Positions 1 through 12,240 of a DNA stretch of 64,000 bases are shown here, piece after piece. The notes beneath the pieces were generated by a model. The model ran no database searches. It was given only the letters and a program-made list of their open reading frames with translations, and was not told the DNA's origin. The position numbers were made by a program, and so were the translations under genes. Source of the stretch: Perca fluviatilis (Eukaryota; Chordata; Actinopteri; Perciformes; Percidae); NCBI RefSeq assembly GCF_010015445.1, contig NC_053119.1, positions 21,227,050-21,291,049 of the forward strand, read 5' to 3'. Each line of letters starts with the position of its first letter. The first letter of the stretch is position 1.

Positions 1-840
1 TACATAACCTGTTAATAAGGACATATTGATCATATCTAGTAGTGAAGTGTTAACCACGGGTAATGCTTCTTTGAGTAGCCTTGTAGCACCATCTACACAA
101 TTGTCAATTTGAGAGGGACTAAAGTTTACATAAAGGTCCTCTGTTGTATTAAAGCATGGTAATGAGTTTAGTGCTGTTGGAATATCTTCCTTAAATTTAG
201 CTATAGCACTGTCAGATAGGCATCTAGTGTAGAAGCTTTTATCTAATTTCGTATAATCGGGTATTAAGAATTCGAAAGTTATTAATAAGTGGTCTGATAA
301 TGAAGGATTTTGCGGGAATACTATTACATCTTCAATTTTGATGCCATATGCCAGCACAAGGTCGAGGGTGTGGTTAAAACAGTGCGTGGCCTCATGAGCA
401 CTCTGACTGAAACCAATTGAATCTAGTAGTGAGTTGAAAGCAGTACTAAGGCTATCATTGTCAACAGCCACATGGATATTAAAATCACCTACAATAAGTA
501 CTTTGTCTGATTTTAGGACTACAGATGATAAAAACTCTGAGAATTCCGATAAAAATTCAGAATATGGACCTGGTGCTCGGTAGACAACAGCAAATATAAT
601 TGGCTGTACTGATTTCCATGTTGGATGTTGAAGATTAAGAACAAGGCTTTCAAAAGAGTTATAATTTAGTTTAGGTTTAGGATTAATTAACAGGCTTGAA
701 TCAAATATGGCTGCAACTCCCCCTCCTCGGCCTGAGCTTGTAGGAATTTGAGTATTAATATGACTGGGAGCAGTGGCTTCATTTAGACTAACATATTCTT
801 CATGGCCCAGCCAGGTTTCAGTAAGACAGAATAGATCAAG
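1..840 (-). mobile_element. CR1/L2-like LINE fragment (endonuclease joined to start of reverse transcriptase)
   Basis: The minus strand is open without a stop for 280 codons from position 840 to the window edge, so the element continues to the left. The translation shows an apurinic-type endonuclease of non-LTR retrotransposons: FCLTETWL near the start, then SGRGGGVAAIF, VVYRAPGPYSEFLSEF, the catalytic-loop motif VGDFNIHV, HTLDLVLAYG and LSDHLLITFEF. The last part, LLKEALPVVNTSLLDMINMS, resembles the beginning of the reverse-transcriptase domain, so the linker that normally separates the two domains looks deleted in frame. A TAA stop lies directly upstream at 841-843, so the 5' end is broken or unrelated. 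CR1/L2 (Jockey superfamily) is from memory; another APE-type LINE clade is possible. Confidence 0.75.
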
Positions 841-874
841 TTAACTTAGTTAACTTCCAGTTGTTTCATTATTG

Positions 875-1186
875 TTAAAGGAATACGCCACCATTTGTTG
901 AAATAGGGCTTATCACGGTCTACCCTGGCTGTAGATAGGTGGGCCAACGCATTTTTTGTCTCATTGCAAGTAATTAGGTTATTTTTTTGTCTTTTGTTGG
1001 CTCACTTTTACTCACAACATGCTAACCGGCAACATAGGATTCCATTCACTACGCTAAGCTAACTAGCGGTGGCGCTGCCGGTGTTGCACCGGACTAAAAC
1101 AATGCAAAATGCATTGGCCCACCTATCTACAGCTAGGGGAGACCGTGATAAGCCCTATTTCAACAAACGGTGGCGTATCCCTTTAA
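875..1186. mobile_element. 312 bp fold-back element with TTAA ends
   Basis: Two arms of about 77 bp are inverted copies of each other with only a handful of mismatches. The left arm starts AGGAATACGCCACC after TTAA at 875-878, and the right arm ends GGTGGCGTATCCCT before TTAA at 1183-1186. Each arm includes GAAATAGGGCTTATCACGG and TGTAGATAGGTGGGCC. The direct TTAA on both sides fits a piggyBac-type target duplication. There is no coding capacity, so it is a non-autonomous MITE. It sits just upstream of the LINE fragment, possibly inside the LINE's 5' part. Confidence 0.8.
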
Positions 1187-4100
1187 GCCACATTGCTGTA
1201 GCTTAAGTCCATCATTAATGTTAACAGTTTCTGTCAGTGAAATTATGTTAGTACTGTAGTTAATCAAGGGAAGCCACCTTCACCTGGCCTCTAGGTGGTT
1301 GACTTGAAATGATACTTCTATTGCGGCACAATACCATCGTTCACCACGTTGCAATCCAGAGGGGCGCTGTTTCACACAATTAAAACTGTGGTAGATACAA
1401 ATATAGTAACGCTAAATGTTGCATTATCATATTATGATGAAGAAAATTGTTTATTTTTATGAGAAGGACGGTACACGCAGCAAGTTTAAATAAAAGGGTG
1501 CTTCCCATAGTTTCTGGGAAAAAACACCACTAGTGATTATCTGCCGTTTACTGCTGGAGAGCCATTAACCGTTAAAAGTGCTGTAGGTAGGATGGCGAAG
1601 ATCCAGGACTTTAATTTAAACATCGACAACTTCTCAGTCCCTCCCCCCTTTCCGCTAAAGCCCAAAACGGTCTCCTAAGCCCCACAAGGGAGAATGAATG
1701 CTCTGCATGAGCAGTGATTGACACACAGTTAGACACCCACCCTGGCCCTGATTGGTGCATCTATAAACCAATGGTACTATATCAGAGCTGTGTGGCAAAT
1801 GTCTGCCACTCAAAATGAATATTGCTTAATGAAACCTAAAACTAAAAGTAATGGGTCAAATTGGATGTTTATGCAATAGAAATTACATGGCAATCCTGTC
1901 AAGTATTATAACAAAGACTATAGTCAAATTCTAAATTAGGTAGAGAAGAGTTAATGCATTTTATTTTGTTTGATAAAATAATTTTTCTCTCTCTTTCATT
2001 AAGGCCTTAGGTACACCACCGCACTGGCTGAGCCATACTCTCATTTTATTGTAATATACAATAATTTGTGCAACATAATTAATCATACTATTGCATCCAT
2101 ATTGCCTTACCTATTATGCCTTTTATATACAGTGTTGTTCTTTGCAAATTACCCTATACTGCAACATTCATTAACAAATGTATGTAAGGCCAATGTACAG
2201 TATAGGCCAACTCAATTTTGTGAATTCCCAAGAGACCACATTCTTGACACACTCTTCGAGTTAAGCAATGTACGTAGCTGACAGAAAATAGTTGTGGCTG
2301 TACACACTGTAAGATCAGAGGGCTCTTGCCCATGAGCTAATCATTCCATGTGCCATATAGGCAAGTGTTGAAGGAGTGTTGCCCGTTTATTTATAGGAGT
2401 CGCTAAGGTTCCACAGCAGAGGATTGCTCTTTGAGCTGGATTCAATTACAGCTCTGGTGAAAGCTGAAAATACAGCATCTATACAGACACAAACATGAGT
2501 ATAAATTCTTAATATAAATCTATAGGCCTAGTTTATTGTGCTGTACTTACAGGAGTTGAAGCACACACTCGTCACGTTTTCTCCAGAGAAATACAGGTTG
2601 AAAAATTAGACACATTTAGGCTATATTTTCAATATTCATATAGGCTTCTTATTTATTGTATGTTGACTGTTATGTAGGGAACTTATGTAGGATAACTGTT
2701 GTGGATGTAGAAAAGTAATGTATAGATATAACTACTATGATGGCAACAGTATCCTCCATTTTCAACTCAGCATGTGCTGTCATCATCCCAAACCCAGTTA
2801 ACCAGTGGCTGCATGAGGAACCCACCAGTCATCTGTGCTCATAAACATACCTTCATGTTAAAATTTTACAGCACATCAAAAATGAATGCCCCAGCAGCAG
2901 CAGCAAATGAGAATAAATAAACAGAAATTAATTCTAAAAATCAGGGAGGGAAATCAGCTTTGAATTCGACCCCATGGGTTGAATTTGCCTTGTTTAAGAT
3001 CACAATGGACAAAATGAAAGATTTATTAATGAGCAAACAAGTTAAGAGTACTTCAGGAAGCTACTGTATGGGTTAAGAAATGCTATCAGACACATGGTAA
3101 CAACCTGCAGTCCAGATGGTCAAGCCCCAACCTCGGCCTGACAAAATATTACGGTTCAGCAGCCTGTTTACGTTGTAAAGCTCACTGTGACATGTAGGGA
3201 CATTGCAGGTGAGGTACAAAGGAATATATTTGAGTTAACACTGAGTAAACCTCTGAGCTTCTGTACAAGTGAGTCCTTGTAAGTGCCAGTGTAAATATGG
3301 TTCTTCCTGTAAAGAAAATAATCAGAGAAAGGAGTGCACTTACTTCAAATTAAATTATTTATATAGGCAGAATGTTTTTTAATTTGGCTGTAGAGTCTTC
3401 AGCAGCTTGCCAAAAAAAGAAACTAATCAGGAAGTATAGTAGATTAGTGGAAAAAGTGGAAAAGTCACCAACATCACCAGGTGGCTTTGGTCTTGATAGG
3501 TTTTCATCAAGCAGGCAAACCCCCATTTGTACTGAGATTACTAGTGGAGTAGGAGTACAGTAAGGTTTAACATTATGTTATTAAAGGGTGGTGTAGGTGA
3601 AATATTGACAAATAATCACAGATTGGAGAACTATTTTTGGCTATAGCTCTAATCAGTGTCATGGGCCTAGACATCAAAGTGCTGACCCAAAGCAGCCTGA
3701 GGGAGTAGGGATTAAGGCAGCAATTTATGATTATTTTATATTCTTCATCAATTAATTATTTTTATTTTTTTTTATTATTCAATGCATTGTTTAGTCTATA
3801 ATAATATAATGTGTCAGAAAGTAGTGTCCATCACAACATCCCATAGCCCCAAGGGGTTGTCTTCAAAATGTTTTGTTTTGTCCAATATGTACTCAAATAT
3901 ATTTATTTTAAAATGATACAAAAGAGAGAAAGGCAGATCATCAGAGTGTAGAACCAGATTAATGCCTGATAAATGACTTAGGCTAATATGAATTATTAGA
4001 TTGTTAACATTGTTGCAGACATATTTTCTGTATAGATCACCTAATCAATAAGTCGATTACATGTTTCAGCTCTAGTAGGGATACTGTGGATATATTAATC

Positions 4101-5675
4101 CCTGTGTCTTGTTAAATCTTGTGTGAAAAGGCTGAGGCTCAGCACATTGAGAATGAAGAGGGCTTACACCCTAATACTGATAGAAGTCAACAGGAACTCA
4201 GTCAGCCTCGTTGTGCAACTAAATGCCAAGAGAGTAGAGTCTGAGAGTAGAATCATATTAAACATATTCAACTTTGAGACCTTTGAAGTCATCCTTGATT
4301 AATAACCCATGTGGGTTTGCCTGTGAACTGATCCCCCTGCAATTGCCCTCGGCCTGGAGTTTGGAAGACGCTGTCTACTAAAAAAGGGAAAGGCTTGATC
4401 AAGGAGTGAAATGCGAATCCGAAGTAGGCGTGGGACAGGACATGCAGAGGTAATTCCAGCCCCGCCCTCCGAATCTAAGGTGTCCAATTTCATCATGCAG
4501 CGCCCCGATACCTAGCAAAAACATGAACATCAACTTCAGATGACAGCAAGCTAAAATTGGTGGATATCAAAACCCAGTAACTGGCAACGAGCTTGGCTGG
4601 AGTATCCACTTTCTAGAGTGGAAGCCCTGGGTTCAGACACCTCAGGGTGAGGAGACTGTGTGCTCCACTCACTTGCAAAGCGGGTAATGGGGACGGCATA
4701 AACGCAGCTTAGGCTCCATTAGACAAAAACTTTCACACTATTAATTAAATGCAGCTGGACATGCTTTTCACATCTCAGCCATATACACTGTCTGATGAGT
4801 GAAGACTAAACTTTTGCTCTAATCCATATAAAGTTCACTTTTCAGTATAAATGTAAGATTTATGATAAGATGTATTAATTGTCACTGTATTATTGTCTCA
4901 GCATGGCAACTGTCACATTCCCATACAGCGACAACAAAACATAAATCTTTAAAAAAGAGCAAATCTATCAAAGCAACTGTGGTGGTGGTTTGCAGGTCAA
5001 AAGACATGTAGGTGTCTCGTAGAACTATACTGATAAGTTGTCCAGGGATGATTTATTGGCCTATATTAACTTATGGAAGATATATCGTATCAGTGAATAT
5101 GTCAGCCAATAAGTGATACAAAATTGCAGAATAGAAATTCCACAAAATATTGGCTGATATCATTATTGGATTTTTTAAAATTAAAATACTTTAAATAATT
5201 GAAATAATGTCGGTATCAGTATCTGTAAATGGGCTATATTGTCTAGGTTAAAACTGGGCTGAATTTGGTTGAAAAGTTACATATAACCATTATTTTGACA
5301 GCATTTCAATTACTATATTTCAATATTAAGTTAGGACCTGCTTCACACTGAAACATAGTCATGAAAAGATGTTGAAACCATGGTAATGTGTTTAAAAACT
5401 TTAGTTTAAACTCAGGTTTAAACTACATATATTGTGATTTGATGAGTTTTTTTGTTTTAAATAAATATTCCTTTCACCTAGTTAATAACACAATATCCAT
5501 ATAGTACATTTTCCAAAACATCTGTTGAGAAATTGTTAAAGGATTAAATGAAAGAAATTGGTTAATCCAGCATTCCTGACAAAAACGCACTTCATCACAT
5601 TGATTCAAACATCATGTAAAATGTAATATTGCTCAGTGATTTGCAACACCCAGAGATGTTTAAGTGACATATAAC
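1187..5675. other. Intergenic, no gene recognised
   Basis: AT-rich DNA with only short open frames that show no family resemblance. It holds a decayed repeat near 3750-3965. A weakly tRNA-like stretch lies near 4585-4700 (GGGTTCAGACACC resembles a B box), with a GC-richer block before it at 4310-4500; both may be old SINE remains. No promoter or exon could be supported. Confidence 0.5.
3750..3965 (+). repeat. Decayed dispersed repeat ('stem-with-TTTAGTCTATAA' family)
   Basis: The order TTTAGTCTATAA, TGTCAGAAAGTAGTG, CATAGCCCCAAGG, TTGTCTTCAAAATG, TTTTGTTTTGTCCAA matches a very common teleost dispersed repeat. A clearer relative lies at 25084-25270 in this window, and diverged relatives at 31885-32080 and 39925-40050. 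Its transposition class is not clear to me. Confidence 0.4.
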
Positions 5676-6116
5676 TAGGGTTGGGTACCGAAACTCGATG
5701 CCAATAGGGAACCGGTGCCGACGTAAACGGTAGTAACGAGACCGAATAAGAACGAAAATTTCGGTGCCTCATTTCGGTGCTTGACTTTACACTACACCTG
5801 ACAGCATGTAACGTTAGCCTACCTTTAGCTAGCAGCTGGATTAAACACCGGTAAAATGTTGACAGCTAACGTTAAACAGTGTAAAGTGTGACTGTATTTC
5901 ACTGTGGAGGACTTCAACAGCGGGAAGTAACAGTCTGCTCCAGAGGCGCGGGAAGTCATTTCCAGCAGGGGGTGCGGGGTGCTGGCGGGGGTGCGCAGAA
6001 CAACTCTACCTCTGCCTCCCCTCCATGAAGTAGGCTACATACTGCTATGTACTGCACAGCGAACTATATAGGCACTAAATCACATGCCAATCACTACTGG
6101 TCAAAAGATTCCTTTG

Positions 6117-6232
6117 CAGCGGCCCGGTTTAAATCCGACCTGCGGCCCTTTGCTGCGTGTCATTCCCTCTCTCTCTCCCCCGTTCCTGTCTATCCACTGT
6201 CACTATCGAATAAAAAATAATAAAAAGATGAA
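6117..6232 (+). mobile_element. 5'-truncated tRNA-derived SINE inside the hAT element
   Basis: A B-box-like GGTTTAAATCCGACC is followed by TGCGGCCCTTTGCTGC, a run of CTCTCTCTCT, and GTCTATCCACTGTCACTATC leading into an A-rich tail. This matches the body and tail of a widespread teleost tRNA-derived SINE. The A box is missing, so the copy is truncated at its 5' end. It is nested inside the hAT element and so arrived later or was carried with it. Confidence 0.6.
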
Positions 6233-6733
6233 TGACTAGTCCAGCTGAGCAGGCGTCAAGTATGCCTTTCCAGTTCAATAAACCAAGTACTGCCATCTGA
6301 CTCACACATCACAAGACAGTGTTACAATTAATTATATCATACCAAAGCGTTGTATGGCTCAAGACTATGGCCATATAGTACTCACTAAAAATCACCCAAG
6401 CAGAAAGCACAATAGTAATTCTGAAACGTGATTGACTGAAGATACAACAATGCCATCACACAACACAGCTGAGTGCAGGTTGTTAAATAACAGTCACTTA
6501 GTCAGCTGCTACTTCACAAACTGCAAAAGCCAACATATAGGCTACTGCACTTGACCACTAAGTCTCACACAGGCCTATAGCAGCATCACAAAATTATGAT
6601 GCAATACGTCTGATATGCATGGCATTTCAATAAACTAAACAAAATATGTACATTATCTGGTCACACGGTCACAACAGATTATATTAACCTACTCAATTTA
6701 CAGATAGCATAATAGCTCTTACCTTTAGAAGTT

Positions 6734-7156
6734 CTAATTTCTTGTCTTTTTCTTTGCAAAGTCGCAGATCAAATCCTCTAAGTCCAGCTCCCTCAGCAGC
6801 TCGCTAAACCCTACTACAGATGCGTTGCTGTGTGTTGGTAGAACTTTACAGGCAACGCAACAAATGTCTCCGGTGGACAGTGAATATAGAATCCACTCCC
6901 GTGGTACCGTTTCACCGTTGTGAAGGTGTCGGGTCAGTGCCTCGTTAGTGAGAGAGCGGGTCTTTCTACCGCCAGCCTCGTCCCCCCTCCGAGATGCTGG
7001 ACATTTAGCCGCCCGATTCTGAAAGGCTGATATCCCTCTGGGTATAACTTCCTCCCGGACGGTCTCTGTAATCGGTCCCCGTAGTGCAGGGTCTTCAGAG
7101 ATGATGGTACCTGAGGTGCCATTACCTTGTTCTATAATGCTGATGACCGTCCGGCC
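6734..7156 (-). pseudogene. hAT transposase N-terminal (TTF/ZMYM-like zinc finger) remnant
   Basis: About 140 codons are open between a TGA at 7159-7157 and a TAG at 6736-6734. The translation has IISEDPALRGPI, then LTRHLHNGETVPREWILYS, then GDICCVACKVL. This follows the TTF-type zinc-finger pattern at the start of many hAT transposases: a DPALW-like motif, then L-NGE-x(3)-R-x-W-L-YS, then paired cysteines. Downstream AAAG|GTAAGAG (around 6721) could be an old splice donor. No DDE or dimerisation domain follows, so this is a leftover 5' exon of the element that carries it. The identification is from remembered family patterns. Confidence 0.6.
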
Positions 7157-8646
7157 TCATCTCTGTCTTTTTCCACAACAACTTCGCTAAAGTTAACGTT
7201 AGCCACCGTTAGCTGTGGCTGAGTGTAGCTGGTAGAAGGCAGCGATTCTTCCAAGCTAACGTCAGTAGCTCCCACGAATCTCCTCTTTTCGTCATTCCCA
7301 GCTCTTTATTCGCGGGACATTTTTTATAGCAGCCGCTTCTTTCTCTCCCTTTTCCACACTTTCACTCGCTGATACAACCCAATCTGACCGGGGATCAGTT
7401 ACAAATTAATTCCACTCTTTCAATCTCAACCCGTTCTTAGAAAGCTGATCTTGGATCAGTGCGATGTAAACAACCTGCTCTATGCCCACCCACCTTTATC
7501 TTTAGCCAATCTACACAGTGCATGCGGCTTTCTCCCAATCATTACATTAAACAACTTTTATTTTATTCTGATTGGATAATTATCACCATAATGATTAATG
7601 CCCATTGGGTAATACGGGCTTGATCGCAGTTTGCCAACAAGGGGTGCTGCCGCCAATAAGGGGTGCTGCCGCACCCCCAGCACCCCTACTTCCCGCGCCT
7701 ATGGTCTGCTCTGCAGCGCAGCAGCAGCTGCCGTTGTCGCAATTCATAGATATACAGTATGTTTATATGGTCGGAATGAAACAACACAGACGGTGCGTTC
7801 ACTTGCAGCTGCCGTTGTCGGAATTAAACAACACAGACGGTGCATTCATTTAAAACAGGTAGCCTCGTGGTGCATTCACAGTAATTGTAAAATACCCTTT
7901 TCCCATCTGGGGTTCAACAGCAATTTACTGGTGAAATAACTTATTGTTATTGTTATAGTTATTACATTATTATTAAATCTTTAATTTTGACCATGTCCTT
8001 AGCAATAAACAAGTCACTGACTGTTGTTTACTACTCTTATTTTTGTTCTTATTTTTTTTTGTTACTTTATTGAAAAGTACCGATTCAGGCACCGTTTAGG
8101 CACCGGAACCGTTTTAAAAGTATTGATTTAGCACCGGAACCGAAAAAAAACCAAACGATACCCAACCCTACATATAACGTTATATTGTGCAACCCTATTA
8201 TTAACCTAGCTGTATAGAAGTTATATGACCTGACAATCATTAAATCACTTCTCACTCCCTGAGAAGTTTTCCATCTCAATCCTAAATTTTGCTTTTGGTA
8301 ATATGTTATTTGGAATAATTACTAGTGATCCTTAAGTCCATAAAGTTAATGAAAAGTGGCTTAAATCAGAGACTTACCAGGTATAGCTCTACCTTTATAG
8401 ACTCATTCGAGTGTCTGACACGCTGTCATCACCAGCCCTACAGAGCATACGTCAGACTGGGGCAAATGCCCCCTATTTCATTTCAAGCAGAGTAGTTGGC
8501 ACTAGAATGACGTGAACCGAAGAAGCTGTTGACCAACTTGGTGACCTTCTAAAAACTCATCTTTCAATTTATAACACACTCTCACAAACATACGCACGTG
8601 TTCATTTACCAATTCTACTAATAGCGACTCCGGATACACACTTACA

Positions 8647-8650
<4 letters not shown>

Positions 8651-8700
<50 letters not shown>
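8651..8700. repeat. (CA)25 microsatellite
   Basis: Uninterrupted CA dinucleotides, 25 copies. It directly precedes a GTGGGGACC-type motif, as the tract at 9859-9950 follows related motifs. Confidence 0.95.
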
Positions 8701-8707
<7 letters not shown>

Positions 8708-9856
8708 GTGGCACTATCTTTGTGGGGACCCGTCATTGACATAATGCATTCCTAGCCCCTTAAGGCCCGGACACATAGAGCCCATAATCGGCCGTCGGAC
8801 AGTCTGGTGAGGTCAGTGACTCAAGTCTGTTCAGTGTGTTCCGTTCCGTCGTCCGTCCGAGGGGCCGTCGGCCTTCATTTTGGCCGATTTCACATTTATA
8901 ATCGGCGGGGCGGGCACTGCCGGCAGTCGGACTCAAATGACCCATCTGATTGGTAAAGTGCTAACCCAGAAACGGGGAGCGGAATGAGCGTGACTAGAGT
9001 CTCTCAAAATCTGACGAAAATCTTTTAAACTGACCTATGTTGATCTGAAATGAAGACAGATTCAGCAACTGCATGGCCTATTTCTCGCTTAAAATGTTTT
9101 CAGAAACTATTTTAGTACAATATGAGATTGTATTCTGAACAAGCTGCCATGACGGTCTGTCTTTGAATTTCCAGAGAAAACAGACCCACGTGACGTGTTC
9201 GTCCAATCAGCTGCCGGTTTTCATTTTTACAGTACAGTACACAATACAGATTAGCGCGGTGGGAAAAAATATTGTCGTTAACTGAAATAAAATAAAAATG
9301 AGGCATTACAAAAAAACGATAACTAAACTAAAACTGTAATGTCTGTTTGCAAAACTAACTAAAATAAAATACAATTATCGAGTAAATGTCCTTAGTTTTC
9401 GTTTTTGTCAATGTCTTTCATAGAGCAAATAGCGTTATATCTTTCAGAGTTGACATTTCCAACCATAGACCTGTTTTATTCAGTCTATGCCGTAGACAGA
9501 TAGTTTCTGACTGGGAACCCAGAAATTCCGACATTCCATGTCAAATTGAACACAACATGTCCGTACCCCCTCGCCTGGCATCATGGCGGTTCCGAAAGTC
9601 GGAAGAAAGCAGCAGAGTCCTGTTTCATTATGTGTCAGATAAAAGCAAGTGCCTCGCAGTGGAAGGTGGTAAAATATGTGGACAATTTATTAAAGAGAAA
9701 AATCCCACGAATTTGAAAGTATATTTGAGAAGCGCAAGTCTTAAAACAGTCCTTTAAACTTGTGGGGTCCAGCATTTTGGCCCCACAAAGCTGTCGGGAC
9801 CCCACAAGTATACTGGACTCCCGGTTTTTGGACCCCACGAATATAGTTAAACAAGC

Positions 9857-9858
<2 letters not shown>
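8701..9858. other. Composite repeat block between two CA tracts
   Basis: The block opens with TTTGTGGGGACC near 8718 and closes with several direct and inverted GTGGGG(A/T)CC motifs at 9758-9840 (CTTGTGGGGTCC, GGGACCCCACAAG, GGACCCCACG). This suggests a fold-back element split or flanked by other sequence. Between them, 8765-8940 is GC-rich with several CGGCCGTCGG / GGCCGTCGGCC motifs, and 9608-9757 encodes a BED-finger remnant. I could not define element ends with a target duplication. Confidence 0.5.
9608..9757 (+). pseudogene. BED-type zinc finger remnant, probably from a hAT transposase
   Basis: The end of an open frame starting at 9386 reads SRVLFHYVSDKSKCLA, then CGQFIKEKNPTNLKVYLRSA, followed by a stop. 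BED fingers have an aromatic N-terminal part, a Cys pair, then KNPTNLKxHLxxxH. Here the Cys pair and KNPTNLK are present, but the first zinc-binding His is Tyr and the final one is absent, so the finger is broken. Such fingers begin many hAT transposases; a host BED gene is possible but nothing else supports one. Confidence 0.5.

Positions 9859-9950
<92 letters not shown>
9859..9950. repeat. (AC)46 microsatellite
   Basis: Uninterrupted AC dinucleotides for 92 bases. Open frames across it on both strands are repeat artefacts. Confidence 0.95.
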
Positions 9951-9952
<2 letters not shown>

Positions 9953-12240
9953 TGTAAATACTTGGCCTGGGGTTTTGAGAGGAGGAAGGCCAAGGGGAGT
10001 CACTGACACAAGTTGCTACTGTGATTACCTCACGTCTGTATTGCGTTAGAATGAGGAAGGAACCTCATTCTGTCTATATTTAGAAAAAGACAGTCTTTAC
10101 AGGAAGAAGTGCAATCAACCAAAATGCTAATATACATTGGCTTTAAAATAAATAAAGTTTATGCGTGTATGTTTCAGAATATCTGAGCATGGCTAAAACG
10201 ATGCATTATTAAAACAATTTTCCTGTTATAAATAATTATGATATTGACATAATTCACAAACTTCAAGAGTCAAATACTTTTTTAGTCATAAAGAATGTTT
10301 TTTTCTCATACTATTGTGGCAATTAGAGATTGTTTATTGTAGTTATCATCATACGGTCACAATTAATAAATTATGATGACATAAACGTCAATCGAGATCA
10401 CTGATTTTCTCAGCCATTCAGAGATTTGTATTTCTCTGAAGAATGATGAGAAAGCAGTTTTCTTGGTGTGAGTGAATCTACAGTATCTTGTTTCCATGGG
10501 AGTCTCCCACATTCATAGGTCGAGCCATTAATAATGACTGGAGGTTCCTCGCTGTCAGCATTCATGCACTCTGCAGGCTTTATGGCATGTGTCTCCCAGG
10601 CTACGTCTCATTACATGCAGTCACTGTAAAGTATGCATGTACATACTGCACATGCATATCTATCTGCATATCTAAATGTATGGATTTTTATCGAAGGCAC
10701 TACTGGAGGACCCACCAGGAACACGCATGGAGTATACTGTTAATACTGTTATTTAATACTGTTATTAAATAATCAAGAGTTAATATGAATAATGATCTAA
10801 AATAAGATTTTTTGATCCCAAAAAGATGAAATGCACCATCAATGAATTTTGAACAATTATAAATAAAGGTGACACAGGGGAGGTTACTGTGGATCTTGAC
10901 AGATTGATAAATCCTTTGAGTAATTTATTTTTTGTCTGACCGATATACAAGAGTCACCTGTCCATTTCTCAGCTTGTTTGTTATTGTTTGTTTCCTTGGT
11001 TACAGTCAAGGCCTGACTCCCTGACACCTTGGCTTGACCCAGACAGTCATTTGGTGAACGCTATATGCTAACACATTAGCAGCAGGCGGCACCGTGTCCT
11101 GACCCTGACATTTTACTCTGACATCCAACCCTTTCTTTAGTGAATGGAAAGGCCAAAAAAAGCTGGGCTCCTCTAGGGTCCAGTACTTGTTAACCTGAAC
11201 ACAAATAAAAACCTCTCTGACATAAATGTTTGTGGTGGCATGTTATACCTGCCGAAAGATTGACCGCATCAACGGAATAATGCAAACCATCCAGGTTGGT
11301 TTTAGTAACACTGATTAGCGCCCTTGGGCTATTATTGCGCTCAGATCCTGTCTACAACTGCAGTGACTGACATACCTGATGCAGCTTTATGAAGGCAATG
11401 AAAGTGGAAAAAAACTGAGCTATAAATAGATATTACAAATACTACAATGCTGCAGTACACATATAACTTCACTCTGCACACCCTGGCCACATATTCTAAA
11501 CCTTTTATCATTTAATATCCAAGAATAATAGAATTATTAAACTTTAACATGAAAGAAATTAGACCCTAAACTTGTGTTGGATAATACACTCACTTCTTAT
11601 GCTGACTTCAGAGGATTTGCAGGGTCTGATAAGGAACTAATATGATTAGAAGTACTTGCAGCTGGGTTTTTTTCTACACCTCAGTATCTCAGTTGCCAGG
11701 GTCACTTGTTTTCTGGGGCTCCCTGTGTTGGAAGTTGTACAATTGAGCCCTTTAAATGCTATGAACGGTGAATGTTATTTCTCCTGCGGCTTCCTGAAGA
11801 TGCTATCCTCTCTGGCCTACTCAAGTGTCAGTTAAGCCAGCAGTTTCCACTAGCTGGGTCCTGGTTATACAGTCTATGGGTTATACGAAGCCCCATGCTT
11901 CAAAGCATTTAGGTTATCATCTTGTTTATTTCAAGAGACATTTAATAGCTGCAGAAAAAAACTCACTATACCCCTAACAAGATGGATCTGTTTGTTACTT
12001 TTGTATGTACTCCTGGTTTCTAAAACTGTGGGCTGTGACCCCAAGTAGACACAGGCCGGGTTTTGGAGGTTCCCCTTGTGACTAGAATAGCCCCGTGATT
12101 TCATGAATGAGGGACCTGCAGCCAGGGTGAGAGACTTCATTTGACTCTGGATCTGAAAAACTTATGGACCTTGCTCTGAATAAAAAAAGACTGAGGACTT
12201 TGATGTGGGATATTTTAAAAAGACATTCACTTACAATTAA
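9951..12240. other. Intergenic DNA upstream of the kcna6-like gene, nothing recognised
   Basis: AT-rich sequence with no open frame that resembles a protein family and no element with definable ends. It may contain distal regulatory sequence for the channel pair, but nothing in the bases alone shows that. Confidence 0.4.

Larger units (their letters stand above)
5676..8170. mobile_element. 2.5 kb hAT-type DNA transposon (deletion derivative)
   Basis: The ends are inverted: TAGGGTTGGGTA at 5676-5687 and TACCCAACCCTA at 8159-8170, with weaker pairing further in. The 8 bp CATATAAC flanks the element directly at 5668-5675 and 8171-8178, a perfect target duplication of the length hAT elements make. 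Inside are a transposase N-terminal remnant on the minus strand (7156-6734), a truncated SINE (6117-6232), and GC-rich inverted segments near 5940-6000 and 7640-7730 sharing a GGGGTGC-type motif. The catalytic RNase H-like domain was not found, so the copy is non-autonomous. Confidence 0.85.

Noticed and set aside
4299..4700. Possible RNA gene in a GC-richer block
   Set aside because: Only a weak B-box-like motif; no cloverleaf, no snRNA or snoRNA signature I can support. Likely an old SINE.
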